In this document: positions 21,601-31,165 of the stretch, in pieces
Layout: every line of letters starts with the position of its first letter
How positions within the stretch are numbered: the first letter of the stretch is position 1
NCBI GenBank assembly: GCA_011620605.1
Contig: WOYW01000015.1
Coordinates: 62,001 to 126,000, forward strand
DNA from: Bacteroidales bacterium
GTDB taxonomy: Bacteria > Bacteroidota > Bacteroidia > Bacteroidales > UBA932
Direction of reading: 5' to 3'
DNA length: 64,000 nt
Made by a program: the position numbers and the translations under genes
Notes under the pieces: generated by a model
What the model was told of the DNA's origin: nothing
What the model saw: the letters and a program-made list of their open reading frames with translations, nothing else
Database searches by the model: none

Positions 21601-21791
21601 GATATACCCTGCCCGCTTCTGCATCCAAAAAACTTGGAGTATCATTGCTACGGGTTTACGTCACCCTGGATAACATGGCTATGTTCAATTACCTTGACGG
21701 AATGGACCCACAGTATAATTTCTCCGGTTCTACTGACTATGTATATTCTCCCAACAAGACATACACCATAGGTCTTAATCTTAACTTTTAA
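18654..21791 (+). CDS. SusC/RagA-family TonB-linked outer membrane protein
   Basis: VVVIAYGTAKKESLTGS, IESMTVLKDASSGALYGARGANGVIMITTK. Confidence 0.96.
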   Translation: MKKILLLTLSVMMGFTALFAQERVTGTVISSEDGAPIPYVTVVVAGTTITSQTNLDGVYSINVPTGSNTLRFSFVGMQTVIAEINGRAVVDVTMYPEAIALEDVVVIAYGTAKKESLTGSATVLDNKKLSKRVVSNVTKALDGLSTGVITTSGSGQPGSGSSVIIRGYGSINASQTPLYVVDGIPFNGSLNSINPADIESMTVLKDASSGALYGARGANGVIMITTKRATAEKVSITYNGSAGISNRALKRYNMVDQREFVNMTYESLRNSYTFDNGYPWEVASQYAMEDLSTALGGEIYNPFKNYTWETVIDPATGAVRADAISAYDENWMDEITHLNAFRHEHQLTVSGGSARTKALMSLGFLDEDGILKTTSFQRFTGRANVDSQVNDWVKAGLNLSTAMTSSNSSGYTGSAYANVWYSAQFMAPIYPVWLKDDNGNDLLDELGNKQLDYGVTRPNLNDFSSVGTLYDDKFLNTGDNVSGRTYLAIGSDQDSAGWLKGLKLTANFGFDYVSSNSTTFYNMYHGNAASSNGRLTKSVGRTFSFTFNQLLTWDRSFGDHTFNLLAGHEYYNYSYSYLTAQKTNLVDGILELRPGTTIADADSYSNKYRIESYLSRFNYNYKDRYYFSASFRTDGTSRFYKDSRWGNFWSVGANWRISQENFMKNVSWVSNLALKVSYGVQGNDDLGTLYAWQSFYDLGYPNAGFTGAMISSLENKDLKWEKNANFNVGLDARLFGGRLDMSIEYFNRLTSDMLLSYPMALSTGFTGYDANVGTMVNKGLEMTLSAQLIDTRDFGWRVTLLGSRVNNEILELTEDAPEIVSGIYIYKEGLPIRTFYMAKSAGVDPANGAQLYWVYDEKDENGNPIDPYISSDYGKAATSKWYHGSRIPDLYGSASMELTFFNSIDLSVMTTYSVGGLMYDGLYVGAMNPMYTGNTWNKNALRRWQKPGDVTDVPRAGINAKYTASDAYLIDASYFAIKNITLGYTLPASASKKLGVSLLRVYVTLDNMAMFNYLDGMDPQYNFSGSTDYVYSPNKTYTIGLNLNF

Positions 21792-21809
21792 TTCACGGAG
21801 GAAACGATT

Positions 21810-23342
21810 ATGAAAAAATTATATACAATTCTTATTATAACTTTAGTGGTGGCCGTTAGTACGGTTTCCTGTTCCAAGGACTCGCTGGAAACTTCTCCTA
21901 CTACAGCTGTTTCCGGGGATGGGCTGTTCACAAACGCTACAGCAGCCCTTGTACCGTTGAACGGTATTTACCGCTCTATGTATACAGCCGGTTGGTCCAC
22001 AACTGGTAATACACACCAGTGCTTTGGGATCACTGCCTACAACCTGATGGCAGATGTTATGGGTGAAGACCACATTATGTCTGGCCAAGGAAGTGGATGG
22101 TTCTGGTACGATTGCACATACAATGTCAAATCCCGTTATACATCTGGTGCATGGCGCTCCTATGATCTATGGAGTGCATACTATAAATGGGTTGCCAATG
22201 CAAACTACATCATTGCAGCAGAAGAAACTATGGAAGGATTGCCCAGCGATGTCAATTACATCATTGGACAGGGATATGCTATCCGGGCATACAGCTACTT
22301 TATGCTTATGCAATCATTTGCCCGCACTTACAAAGGCCACGAAACCGATCCAGGCGTTCCCATTTATACGGAACCCAGTGCTGCCGGAACAGAAGGCCAG
22401 CCCCGTTCCACTGTACAACAAGTCTATGACTTGATAGTAGCAGACATTGATAAGGCTGTTGCCTTGCTGAAAGAATCCAAACCGCAAGTACACAAATCGC
22501 ACATTGATTATTACGTTGCTCAGGGTATAGCAGCCCGCATTTACCTAACCATGGAAAATTGGAGTAAGGCCAAAGAAGCCGCTGCGGAAGCACGCAAAAA
22601 TTCCAGCATTGGCGATCCTTCAGACCTAACCGGTGGCATGAACTCAATAAGCCCCAAAAATGTAATGTGGGGTGCTGAGATCATTTCTGACCAGTCAGGC
22701 ATTTATGCTTCTTTTCTGATGCATATGGATTCCAATTCACCCGGTTATGGTAACACCGCCTTTAAAAGGATAAACCAAGAGTTGTATGCCAAAATGGGTC
22801 CCGGTGACGTCCGCGCCCAAAACTGGTGGGATCCCAACCATCCGGATGGCGGATACCAACAAATTAAGTTCAGATGGGCTGACATGACACTTTACACAGG
22901 CGACTACATCTGGATGCGTAACGAAGAAATGCTCCTTACCCAGGCAGAGGCTGAATGCCGTCTTGGAAACGAACAGGCAGCACGCGACCTGCTGATGGAA
23001 CTGATGGCAAAACGTGATCCCAGCTATACAATCAACAAAACCGGGACCGCTCTTGGTGCGCTCACTTCCGATGAAACCGGCTCACTGCTTGAAGAGATCC
23101 TGGTCCAGCGCCGCATAGAACTTTGGGGCGAATACGGACGAATCTATGATGTCAGACGCCTGAAACAAGGTTTTACCAGAACTACTGATATGGGATGGCC
23201 AACAGCTGCTTTAATTACTGGTACGAATACCCAAAATCCGGAATCCTATGCATGGGTGTTGACCATACCCCAGGCTGAGTTTGATGGCAACAAGAATCTG
23301 GATCAGTCTGTTGATCAGAACCCTATGGATGATGGTGTTTAA
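21810..23342 (+). CDS. RagB/SusD-family lipoprotein
   Basis: Lipobox VSC; GQGYAIRAYSYFMLMQSFARTY; EEILVQRRIELWGEYGRIYDVRRL. Confidence 0.95.
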   Translation: MKKLYTILIITLVVAVSTVSCSKDSLETSPTTAVSGDGLFTNATAALVPLNGIYRSMYTAGWSTTGNTHQCFGITAYNLMADVMGEDHIMSGQGSGWFWYDCTYNVKSRYTSGAWRSYDLWSAYYKWVANANYIIAAEETMEGLPSDVNYIIGQGYAIRAYSYFMLMQSFARTYKGHETDPGVPIYTEPSAAGTEGQPRSTVQQVYDLIVADIDKAVALLKESKPQVHKSHIDYYVAQGIAARIYLTMENWSKAKEAAAEARKNSSIGDPSDLTGGMNSISPKNVMWGAEIISDQSGIYASFLMHMDSNSPGYGNTAFKRINQELYAKMGPGDVRAQNWWDPNHPDGGYQQIKFRWADMTLYTGDYIWMRNEEMLLTQAEAECRLGNEQAARDLLMELMAKRDPSYTINKTGTALGALTSDETGSLLEEILVQRRIELWGEYGRIYDVRRLKQGFTRTTDMGWPTAALITGTNTQNPESYAWVLTIPQAEFDGNKNLDQSVDQNPMDDGV

Positions 23343-23359
23343 TTGATAAATTTACTATT

Positions 23360-24241
23360 ATGAAAAGAATACTTAACATATTTACCATAGTTACTCTGTC
23401 TGCTGTGCTCCTGGCATCATGCAACACAGAAAAAATCAATGTGATATATACCCCGGATTCTGCAGGATACACTTTTACCGCTAAAGCTACTTCCTTCACC
23501 CTTCCGGCTACCAATCCCGTGTTTTCTGTAAAGGTTTTCAGGAACACCACCGAAGGCTCCTCTACTGTGAACATTTCTGCGACAAGTACTCACAACGTAT
23601 TTTCACTTCCTTCTTCTCTTACTTTTGAAAGCGGAGAAGGGGCTGCAGACCTGCCAATATCTCTTACAAACGAAGCCCAAATTGGAATTATATACAACCT
23701 CAAACTGACCATATCAGAAGAGGATGTTTCTGTTGGAGGGGTCAAAGATATTGATTTAAAAGTAAGCTTGGCCTACAATTGGATATCACTGGGTATGGGA
23801 CAGTTCTACGATTCGTGGACGCTGTACAGCATACCCGATGTGGAGATCCTTCAGGCAGAAGGATTTGAACGCTACCGGGTAATGCACCCCTACACAGAGG
23901 AATTGCTTCTTGAAGCTGAATGGGAAGGATGGATAGGAGGACCTCAGAGTGAATATATTGAATTCTGGGTAATTGATGATGAAAAACATGTCATGTGGGA
24001 TACACAGTGGTATGCAGGCCTCCTGTATCAAGGTGGTGCAGAAGATATTATCAAATTTTATTATCCTTCTGCATTAGGGGCCTCCCTGGCAGTACATGAT
24101 GCAAAAAGCTTGTTTATTCAGGATAAAGTAGTACAGTTACGTCCCGCTATCTATATTGACGGAGTAGGGGGGTGGCAGAATTCTGATTATTACTCCTACG
24201 TTTCGTTACCCGGTGGACCGGATTTGTACGACATACTTTAA
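23360..24241 (+). CDS. Surface lipoprotein of the SusCD locus, function unknown
   Basis: Lipobox LLASC; beta-rich N-terminal domain; third gene after SusC-SusD. Confidence 0.75.
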   Translation: MKRILNIFTIVTLSAVLLASCNTEKINVIYTPDSAGYTFTAKATSFTLPATNPVFSVKVFRNTTEGSSTVNISATSTHNVFSLPSSLTFESGEGAADLPISLTNEAQIGIIYNLKLTISEEDVSVGGVKDIDLKVSLAYNWISLGMGQFYDSWTLYSIPDVEILQAEGFERYRVMHPYTEELLLEAEWEGWIGGPQSEYIEFWVIDDEKHVMWDTQWYAGLLYQGGAEDIIKFYYPSALGASLAVHDAKSLFIQDKVVQLRPAIYIDGVGGWQNSDYYSYVSLPGGPDLYDIL

Positions 24242-24264
24242 CCTTACATAGCCCTCTATTTTGG

Positions 24265-24292
24265 AAAAAGCCTCTTGAACAAGGGGCTTTTT
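24265..24292 (+). terminator. Rho-independent terminator AAAAAGCCTCTT-GAAC-AAGGGGCTTTTT
   Basis: 12-bp stem with one G-U wobble, 4-nt loop, U-rich tail. Confidence 0.85.
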
Positions 24293-24294
24293 CT

Positions 24295-24302
24295 TATATT
24301 TG
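24295..24302 (+). promoter_or_regulatory. Putative -7 box TATATTTG for the S8 protease unit
   Basis: TAnnTTTG directly after the terminator; ATG at 24322. Confidence 0.5.
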
Positions 24303-24321
24303 CATTGTAAAGTAACTTCCT

Positions 24322-26922
24322 ATGAAAAAAATATTTTACTGGCTTTTATCGTTTATGATCCTTTTTGCAAGCTGTGAAAAAAAGACAAGTTATCCTCCGG
24401 CAGTCGATCAGAACCTGAAGCATCTAAAAGATACCATCAATGTCTATCCCGGTGTTGCCCGCATAAAAGTAACCGAACTTATGGCTGAAAGGCTAGGCAA
24501 TTCACCTGCATCTGCAGATCAGGTTTTTGCAGGCCTGGATATTCGTTCTGTCCACCGTGTTTTTCCTGAAGGAGGAAAGTTCGAAGCACGAACCCGCAAA
24601 GCGCGTTTGCATTTATGGTATACGGTCACCTTTAGTGAAGAAAAGCCCCTGACCAAATCAGCTATCGGTTTGTCAGAGCTTGAAGGGGTGCAATTGGTGG
24701 AATATATTCCCAGGAAGAGAACCCAGGAAGAATCTTCCTATGTGTATCCATTCAATGATCCCCATTTACCAAAACAATGGCACCTGTATAATGACGGATC
24801 AATAAACTCCGGATTCGTATCCGGAGCAGATATCAACGTTATGGACGTATGGAAGTATTATACAACCGGCAACGATCAGGTTATTGTAGCCATAGTAGAT
24901 ACAGGAGTGGACATTACCCACCCTGACCTGGTGAATAATTTATGGGTCAACCAGACAGAACTGATTGGACTACAAGGCGTAGACGATGATAACAACGGTA
25001 TTGTTGACGATATCTACGGGGCTAATTTCATCACCCACACAGGGCTCATCAGGGCAGAAAACCACGGAACACATGTAGCCGGTATTGTTGCAGCTACAAA
25101 CAACAATTCTATGGGAGTTTGCGGAATTGCCGGAGGGGACGGGACCGAAACGGGGATCCGGCTTATGATATGTGAGATAATGGATGAGTACAACAGCATA
25201 GGAGATGAAGCAGGAGCCATAAAATATGCTGCCGACAACGGAGCTGTTATATGCCAAAACAGTTGGGGTTATGACGACATTAAATATTTGCCTCAAATCA
25301 CCAAAGAAGCCATAGATTACTTTATTACGTATGCGGGCTATGACGAAAATGGCAAACAGACAGGTCCCATGGCAGGTGGACTTGTAGTGTTTGCTGCCGG
25401 TAACAACAATACCACAACAGCCTACCCTGCCATGTACGAAAAAGTCCTTTCCGTAGCCGCCATTGCCCCGGATTATAAAAAGGCCTACTATTCCAATTAC
25501 GGTGACTGGGTAAGCATAAGTGCGCCAGGAGGGGATGTCAACTATTCTATGGGGCAGATCTACAGTACCATGACTGATGCTCAATATGGCTTTTTGCAGG
25601 GAACATCCATGGCTTGCCCACAAGTATCGGGCGTGGCAGCCCTGATTGTATCACACGCAGGAAAACCTGGTTTCACAAGCGATGAACTTAAAAGGATCCT
25701 GACGGAAAACACGTCGCCTTCCATGTTCACATATTTTTCACAATATGCAGGCTCCATGGGAAGCGGAGTCGTAGATGCGTTTGCATCCATTGCATCTCTG
25801 AGCACTATGGCACCTGAACGTGTTACCAAAGTAGATGCCTCTGTCCAATCCAACAACATCACATTAAGCTGGACAGTCCCGGAAGACGGGGACGACACAA
25901 AAGCTTACGGATACAGGGTCCTGACAGCTTCTGCGGTGGGAGACAGCCTTTATACATCAAATACGCTTACGGGTAATAAAGAAGCCGGGGAAACCGTATC
26001 CCTGCAGCTTTCCGGCTTTGATTTCAATACATCATACCTTTTCACTATCCAGGCATATGATTTTGCAGGAAATTACGCTGAACCTTCCGATGTTATTACG
26101 GTCCTTACAGAAAAGAACAACGATCCTGTTATTGAACCGATGGACGGCACTTCCGTCACTTTGAAAGCTCATGAAACTAAAACGCTGGTTTTCAAGATTT
26201 CAGACCCCGATGGCCATACTCTTTCGGTTGATCTGGAACCCGGCTCCGAAGCTGCATCTTTCAGCCTTCAGAACGATCTGGTTACCATTTCCATTAACGG
26301 TAAACTGGCCCAGGCAGGAGATTATTCGGGAATTCTCTATGTCAGAGACCCTCACGGCGGAACAAAGCAACAATCCTTTACCTACAAGATACTTCCTAAC
26401 ACACCCCCAAGGCTATTGGCAACTCCCGATAACGTTTATTTAAACAGAACCGGTGCAGGTAAAACCCTAAAATTAACAGATTTTTTCACAGATGATGATG
26501 AAGAGCCCCTTGACTATAGTTTATCATTTGCTCCTGAAGGATTTGCATCGGCAAATATAAGTGATGATTTGTTGAACGTAATCGGTAAAAAAATCGGTAT
26601 GACCACAATGACCGTGTCCGCATCGGATGCTTTAGGAGCCAGTTGCAGTTTTGATATTCTGGTCCTAACCCGTGACGGTAATCAGCAGGTTGACCTGTAC
26701 CCTAATCCCGTAACAGATACACTTAATATAAGAACCGGCCAGACAATCCGGGCCGATATTACCATTACATCTTCATCCGGATCCATCATTTATAAAGAGA
26801 TTGTCAGCATATCGCCGTTTAATCCGGCCCGTGTAGACATGACTTCAGTGAGCGGAGGCTTATATGCGGTCACCATTAACATCAATGGATTAGTAATAAC
26901 CCGGAACATTGTGAAATTGTAA
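24322..26922 (+). CDS. S8 subtilisin-like protease with Fn3/cadherin-like repeats and T9SS type A-like C-terminal domain
   Basis: VAIVDTGVDITHPDL, NHGTHVAGIVAA, GTSMACPQVSGVAAL; C-terminus DLYPNPVTDTLNI...GGLYAVTININGLVITRNIVKL; N-terminal LFASC lipobox-like. Confidence 0.92.
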   Translation: MKKIFYWLLSFMILFASCEKKTSYPPAVDQNLKHLKDTINVYPGVARIKVTELMAERLGNSPASADQVFAGLDIRSVHRVFPEGGKFEARTRKARLHLWYTVTFSEEKPLTKSAIGLSELEGVQLVEYIPRKRTQEESSYVYPFNDPHLPKQWHLYNDGSINSGFVSGADINVMDVWKYYTTGNDQVIVAIVDTGVDITHPDLVNNLWVNQTELIGLQGVDDDNNGIVDDIYGANFITHTGLIRAENHGTHVAGIVAATNNNSMGVCGIAGGDGTETGIRLMICEIMDEYNSIGDEAGAIKYAADNGAVICQNSWGYDDIKYLPQITKEAIDYFITYAGYDENGKQTGPMAGGLVVFAAGNNNTTTAYPAMYEKVLSVAAIAPDYKKAYYSNYGDWVSISAPGGDVNYSMGQIYSTMTDAQYGFLQGTSMACPQVSGVAALIVSHAGKPGFTSDELKRILTENTSPSMFTYFSQYAGSMGSGVVDAFASIASLSTMAPERVTKVDASVQSNNITLSWTVPEDGDDTKAYGYRVLTASAVGDSLYTSNTLTGNKEAGETVSLQLSGFDFNTSYLFTIQAYDFAGNYAEPSDVITVLTEKNNDPVIEPMDGTSVTLKAHETKTLVFKISDPDGHTLSVDLEPGSEAASFSLQNDLVTISINGKLAQAGDYSGILYVRDPHGGTKQQSFTYKILPNTPPRLLATPDNVYLNRTGAGKTLKLTDFFTDDDEEPLDYSLSFAPEGFASANISDDLLNVIGKKIGMTTMTVSASDALGASCSFDILVLTRDGNQQVDLYPNPVTDTLNIRTGQTIRADITITSSSGSIIYKEIVSISPFNPARVDMTSVSGGLYAVTININGLVITRNIVKL

Positions 26923-26928
26923 CATATC

Positions 26929-27849
26929 ATGAAACGTATATACCTCTACCTTATTATCTCTATGCTGTTTACCAGCGGTTCTCTACTCGGACAAACGGTT
27001 CAGTTCCTGACACTGTCAACCGATGCCAGAACACTGTCTATGGGAGGTACCGGTGTTGTTGCTCCGGCAAATGCTTTTGCCATATATAACAACAATTCAG
27101 CCGCAACACTCTCTGATATAAAGGGTGCGTTCGCCTCCTCCTATACTATGTGGCAACCGGGAACTACCGCAAGCAATCTGATAAATGTTTCCGGATTTTT
27201 CAAAACCGGAAAAAGAGGCGCGTTCCTGCTGGGTTCGCGCTTTTTCCTGTATTCGGCATATGTAATGACCAACGACCAGGGAAGCATAACAGGGACTTAT
27301 AAGCCTATGGAAATAACTGTCGATCTGGGTTATGCTTTCATGATTACTGAAACACTTTCTACAGCTGCTACCGTACGCTATATTGTTTCCGGAATGAGTC
27401 CCGATGCTTCCGGCGGCGCTGTTGCCGCCGATCTTGGACTTATTTACAAACCCGGAAACATCTCTATTGGCCTCACTGCTACGAATTTGGGATCAAAGAT
27501 CGATTACGGCTACGGTCCCTATGCCCTTCCGTCCCAAATAAAACTTGGAGCAGGATACGGGTTTCACGCCGGAGAAAAACACCTCCTGAACGCAGCTGTC
27601 CAGGCCGGATATCTTATAGTTAACTCCGGAATAACGGCCGGTATAGGATTGGAATATTCCTATAACAACCTGATCTCTGTCCGTGTTGGAGGCCATTACG
27701 GAGATTCTGAGAAATGTATCCCATCTTATGTTAGTGCCGGCCTGGGATTCCGCTTCAGGGGATTGACCATGAACGCCGCCTATCTTCTGGCTCAAAAAGA
27801 TTCTCCTCTGGCTAACAGCCTGGGTATTAACCTCGGGTGGGAATTCTAA
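26929..27849 (+). CDS. PorV/PorQ-family-like outer membrane beta-barrel protein
   Basis: Signal peptide; TDARTLSMGGTGVVAPANAFAIYNNNSAAT; repeated beta-strand pattern; C-terminal aromatic. Confidence 0.72.
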   Translation: MKRIYLYLIISMLFTSGSLLGQTVQFLTLSTDARTLSMGGTGVVAPANAFAIYNNNSAATLSDIKGAFASSYTMWQPGTTASNLINVSGFFKTGKRGAFLLGSRFFLYSAYVMTNDQGSITGTYKPMEITVDLGYAFMITETLSTAATVRYIVSGMSPDASGGAVAADLGLIYKPGNISIGLTATNLGSKIDYGYGPYALPSQIKLGAGYGFHAGEKHLLNAAVQAGYLIVNSGITAGIGLEYSYNNLISVRVGGHYGDSEKCIPSYVSAGLGFRFRGLTMNAAYLLAQKDSPLANSLGINLGWEF

Positions 27850-29198
27850 TTTGATATTTCATCCAATCTGCCGCTCCACAGGTATTTTTTTGTTTCACTT
27901 GCCAAAACTCCGCTCAGCAGGATCAGGGAGACCAGGTTGGGAATGGCCATCAGGGCGTTCATGGAATCGGCCAGGTCCCATATCATGGATAATTTTGCCA
28001 CCGATCCAAGGAATACCGCTACGATCCAAATTATTCTGTAATATACAATAACACGTTTGCCTCCAAGGTATTCTATGGCTTTTTCCGCATAGTAGGACCA
28101 TCCCAGAATGGTGGAAAAGGCAAACGTGATAAGCCCCACGTTTAAAATGAGAGGACCAAAAAAGGAAATCTTGCTGAATGCCATTTTGGTCAGCAACGCG
28201 CCGTCGGAATAATCGATCCCCGGATACTTCAGAATACTTGTTACCAGGACCAGGCCCGTCAGTGCACAAACGACCACCGTATCCCAAAAAGTTCCCGTTG
28301 CCGAGACAAGCGCCTGCCTGACCGGATTTTTTGTTTTAGCTGCAGCTGCCACGATGGGCGCCGAGCCCATCCCCGATTCGTTGGAGAACAATCCCCTTGC
28401 AATGCCGTAGCGCATGGCAACCATCAGGCCGCCGCCGGCCATGCCTCCACCAACTGCCTTAAGGGAAAAAGCCGATTCAAAAATGAGGGAAACCGCCTTT
28501 CCTAAATAAGAAGCATTCATGAGAATTATGATAATACACCCCAGAACATAGAAAAAAGCCATGAAGGGGACCAAAAAACCGCATACCCGGGCAATACCGC
28601 GTATCCCGAAAAAGATAACAAGAGCCACCATAAAAGCCAGTATACCTCCTGAAACATAAGGAGATACATTAAAAGTCTCCCTCAGCATGGTAGATATGGA
28701 ATTGGACTGCACAGAACAGCCAATACCCAATGCAGCTATTATGGTAAAGATACAAAACAGGACGGCCAGCCATTTCATACCCAGCCCGCGTTCCAGGGCA
28801 TACATGGGACCGCCCAGCATGGTCCCGTCCGAAGTTTTAACGCGGTATTTGACCGCAAGCAACCCTTCGGAGTATTTCGTGGCAATCCCGAACACCCCGC
28901 TCAGCCAGCACCACAGTACGGCGCCCGGACCTCCCAGGGATACGGCAGTGGCAACCCCTATGATATTGCCTGTCCCTATGGTGGCAGCCAGAGCTGTGGC
29001 CAGGGCCCCGAACTGGCTGACATCTCCTTTGGAATCTCCGTCACTTTTCACGGAAAGGGCTATCCCTTTGAATATCTTACGTTGAGGGAACTTCAGCCGG
29101 ATAGTAAGAAAAATGTGGGTTCCCAGGAGCAATATGATCATAGGCCAACCCCATAATAAACCGCTCAGCTTGTTAAAAAAAAGTTGCATGTCCTGCAT
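27846..29198 (-). CDS. Alanine/glycine:cation symporter (AGCS) family
   Basis: GTGNIIGVATAVSLGGPGAVLWCWLSGVFGIATKYSEGLLAVKYR; NESGMGSAPIVAAAAKT. Confidence 0.95.
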   Translation of the reverse strand: MQDMQLFFNKLSGLLWGWPMIILLLGTHIFLTIRLKFPQRKIFKGIALSVKSDGDSKGDVSQFGALATALAATIGTGNIIGVATAVSLGGPGAVLWCWLSGVFGIATKYSEGLLAVKYRVKTSDGTMLGGPMYALERGLGMKWLAVLFCIFTIIAALGIGCSVQSNSISTMLRETFNVSPYVSGGILAFMVALVIFFGIRGIARVCGFLVPFMAFFYVLGCIIIILMNASYLGKAVSLIFESAFSLKAVGGGMAGGGLMVAMRYGIARGLFSNESGMGSAPIVAAAAKTKNPVRQALVSATGTFWDTVVVCALTGLVLVTSILKYPGIDYSDGALLTKMAFSKISFFGPLILNVGLITFAFSTILGWSYYAEKAIEYLGGKRVIVYYRIIWIVAVFLGSVAKLSMIWDLADSMNALMAIPNLVSLILLSGVLASETKKYLWSGRLDEISN

Positions 29199-29204
29199 AA
29201 CACT

Positions 29205-31163
29205 TTATTTATTAAAGGCCTCCAGTCCTTCCCGGAGAAACCTTACGTATCCCTCTACGTCCAGATCATAACTGCGGGGAGCCAGCAGGGGATTTCCCTC
29301 ATGGTCCAAAATAATATAGGTAGGTTGTGCATTGACCTGATACCGGGTGCGAACAAACCAGGAATTTATCTTTCCCAGGGTACGGAGTTCCCGGCCCCTT
29401 TCATCGGTAACCCAATCGTCTTCCCGGGCTGTGTTCTTGGCATCTGCATGCAGGGCAAGGATCACAAATTCTTCCCGTAATAATTTCTGTACACGCAGAT
29501 CGCTCCATACACGTGCCTCCATTTCCTTGCAATTAACGCATCCCAGGCCGGTAAAATCAAGAAATACCGGTTTGTCGTTCTCCCTGGCGTATTCCATGGC
29601 CTCCCCGTAATGGAAAAAACCATCCAGACCGTAAGGCAACTCAAAGATGTCGCTGTAAGATCTGCCGGATGTTTCCGTCACGTTCCGGGCCGGGGCTGAA
29701 TCAGGCGCACCCATCACAAAATCCTGTGTTTTCAGAGGCGGCAGGTATCCCGATATGGCTTTCAGAGGGGCTCCCCACATTCCGGGTATCATGTATACCA
29801 CAAAAGAAAAAACAGCTATGGCAAGCCCAAAACGGAAGACACCTACGTGTTCAGACGGGGAATCGTGGCGAAAACGGATCTTGCCCAACAGGTAAAATCC
29901 CAGTAAGGAAAAGATCACGATCCACAAAGCCAGGTACACTTCCCTGTCCAGCAGGCTCCATTGGTAGATCTGGTCTATGGTGCTCAGAAACTTCAGGGAA
30001 AGTGCCAGTACAATAAATCCCAATACCACTTTTACGGAATTGAGCCACGCTCCGGATTTCGGCAAACGCTCCAGCAATGAAGGCACAAAAGCGAGAATGG
30101 TAAAAGGGAAGGCAAAGGCAATGGAAAAAGCCAGCATGGTCACGATAGGTTCCCATACCGCTCCCTGGGTGGACTCGATCAAAACTGTCCCCACTATGGG
30201 TCCTGTACAGGAAAAGGAAATCAGCACCAATGTCAGGGCCAGAAAAAAAATACCCAGTATGCCTCCCTTATCGGCTTTTGCATCTGTTTTAGTAGTCCAT
30301 TTTGCGGGCAACACCAATTCAAAGGCGCCGAAAAACGAAGCCGCAAAAACCAGGAACAAAACAAAGAAAATAATATTTGGGATCCAGTGTGTGGCCAGCC
30401 AATTGAAAATGTTGGCCGTAACAGAGGCTCCTCCTGTAAAATACGTGATCCCTATAATAATGGCTATAGGCAGGGTATATAGCAACACAATAAAAACACC
30501 GTACAAAGCTGCATTCAGGCGGTTTTTGCGTTTGTCCCCGCTTCCTCTCAGGAAAAAAGAAACCGTCATGGGTACCATCGGGAAAACACAAGGCGTAACC
30601 AGCGCCACCAGGCCAAAGGCTATGGCCTGTAAAATAATCTTCCAAAGAGAAGCAGACGCATCCTTTGTGGGCTCTTCCTGGGTTCCAGCTGCAACAGGTG
30701 CGGCAGGATCTCCCAGAAAAATCTCAAAAGATTCTTCTTCCGGCGGCAGACAGGATGTCCCGTCACACACCTGCCATTCCACGGTGGCACGGATTGTTGC
30801 CGAGCGAACCTCCGAACGAACTTTTTGTACAAACGTACCGGCTCCCTCGAAAGATCCAATATTCATATTGAAAAGGGGGTCGTACTCTTTGGCAGGAGGT
30901 GATTCCATGAATATTTCCTCCGCTAAGGAAACGCCTTGCGGCAAATCAAAGGAAAACCGTGTAGGCTGGGGTCCGTTCTCATAAGGACCCAGATCGTACA
31001 TATGCCAGGGATCTTCCAGTGTGGCCGTGAATCGTATTTCAACCAGATCTTCTTCCAGCAGATTTACCTGGTAACTCCAGGAAGCGGGCTGCTCTATAAA
31101 CTGTGAATAGGATACCCCTGAAGACAACAGTATCCCCAGGAAAACAAGAAAAGATCTTCGCAT
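29205..31163 (-). CDS. dsbD: DsbD-type thiol:disulfide interchange protein
   Basis: N-terminal domain, TM domain with TPCVFPMVPMTVSFF and FSCTGPIVGT, C-terminal thioredoxin FTGLGCVNCKEME. Confidence 0.93.
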   Translation of the reverse strand: MRRSFLVFLGILLSSGVSYSQFIEQPASWSYQVNLLEEDLVEIRFTATLEDPWHMYDLGPYENGPQPTRFSFDLPQGVSLAEEIFMESPPAKEYDPLFNMNIGSFEGAGTFVQKVRSEVRSATIRATVEWQVCDGTSCLPPEEESFEIFLGDPAAPVAAGTQEEPTKDASASLWKIILQAIAFGLVALVTPCVFPMVPMTVSFFLRGSGDKRKNRLNAALYGVFIVLLYTLPIAIIIGITYFTGGASVTANIFNWLATHWIPNIIFFVLFLVFAASFFGAFELVLPAKWTTKTDAKADKGGILGIFFLALTLVLISFSCTGPIVGTVLIESTQGAVWEPIVTMLAFSIAFAFPFTILAFVPSLLERLPKSGAWLNSVKVVLGFIVLALSLKFLSTIDQIYQWSLLDREVYLALWIVIFSLLGFYLLGKIRFRHDSPSEHVGVFRFGLAIAVFSFVVYMIPGMWGAPLKAISGYLPPLKTQDFVMGAPDSAPARNVTETSGRSYSDIFELPYGLDGFFHYGEAMEYARENDKPVFLDFTGLGCVNCKEMEARVWSDLRVQKLLREEFVILALHADAKNTAREDDWVTDERGRELRTLGKINSWFVRTRYQVNAQPTYIILDHEGNPLLAPRSYDLDVEGYVRFLREGLEAFNK

Positions 31164-31165
31164 AA

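Noticed and set aside
15070-21791. The two SusC genes as an inverted tandem duplication
   Set aside because: Protein sequences differ throughout and the SusD partners belong to different subtypes; not a recent duplication.
24970-25623. 217-aa - strand ORF antisense to the S8 protease
   Set aside because: Shadow ORF over the conserved subtilase domain.
29977-30984. 335-aa + strand ORF antisense to dsbD
   Set aside because: The opposite strand encodes a clear full-length DsbD; the product has no domain-like pattern and looks like a frame shadow.
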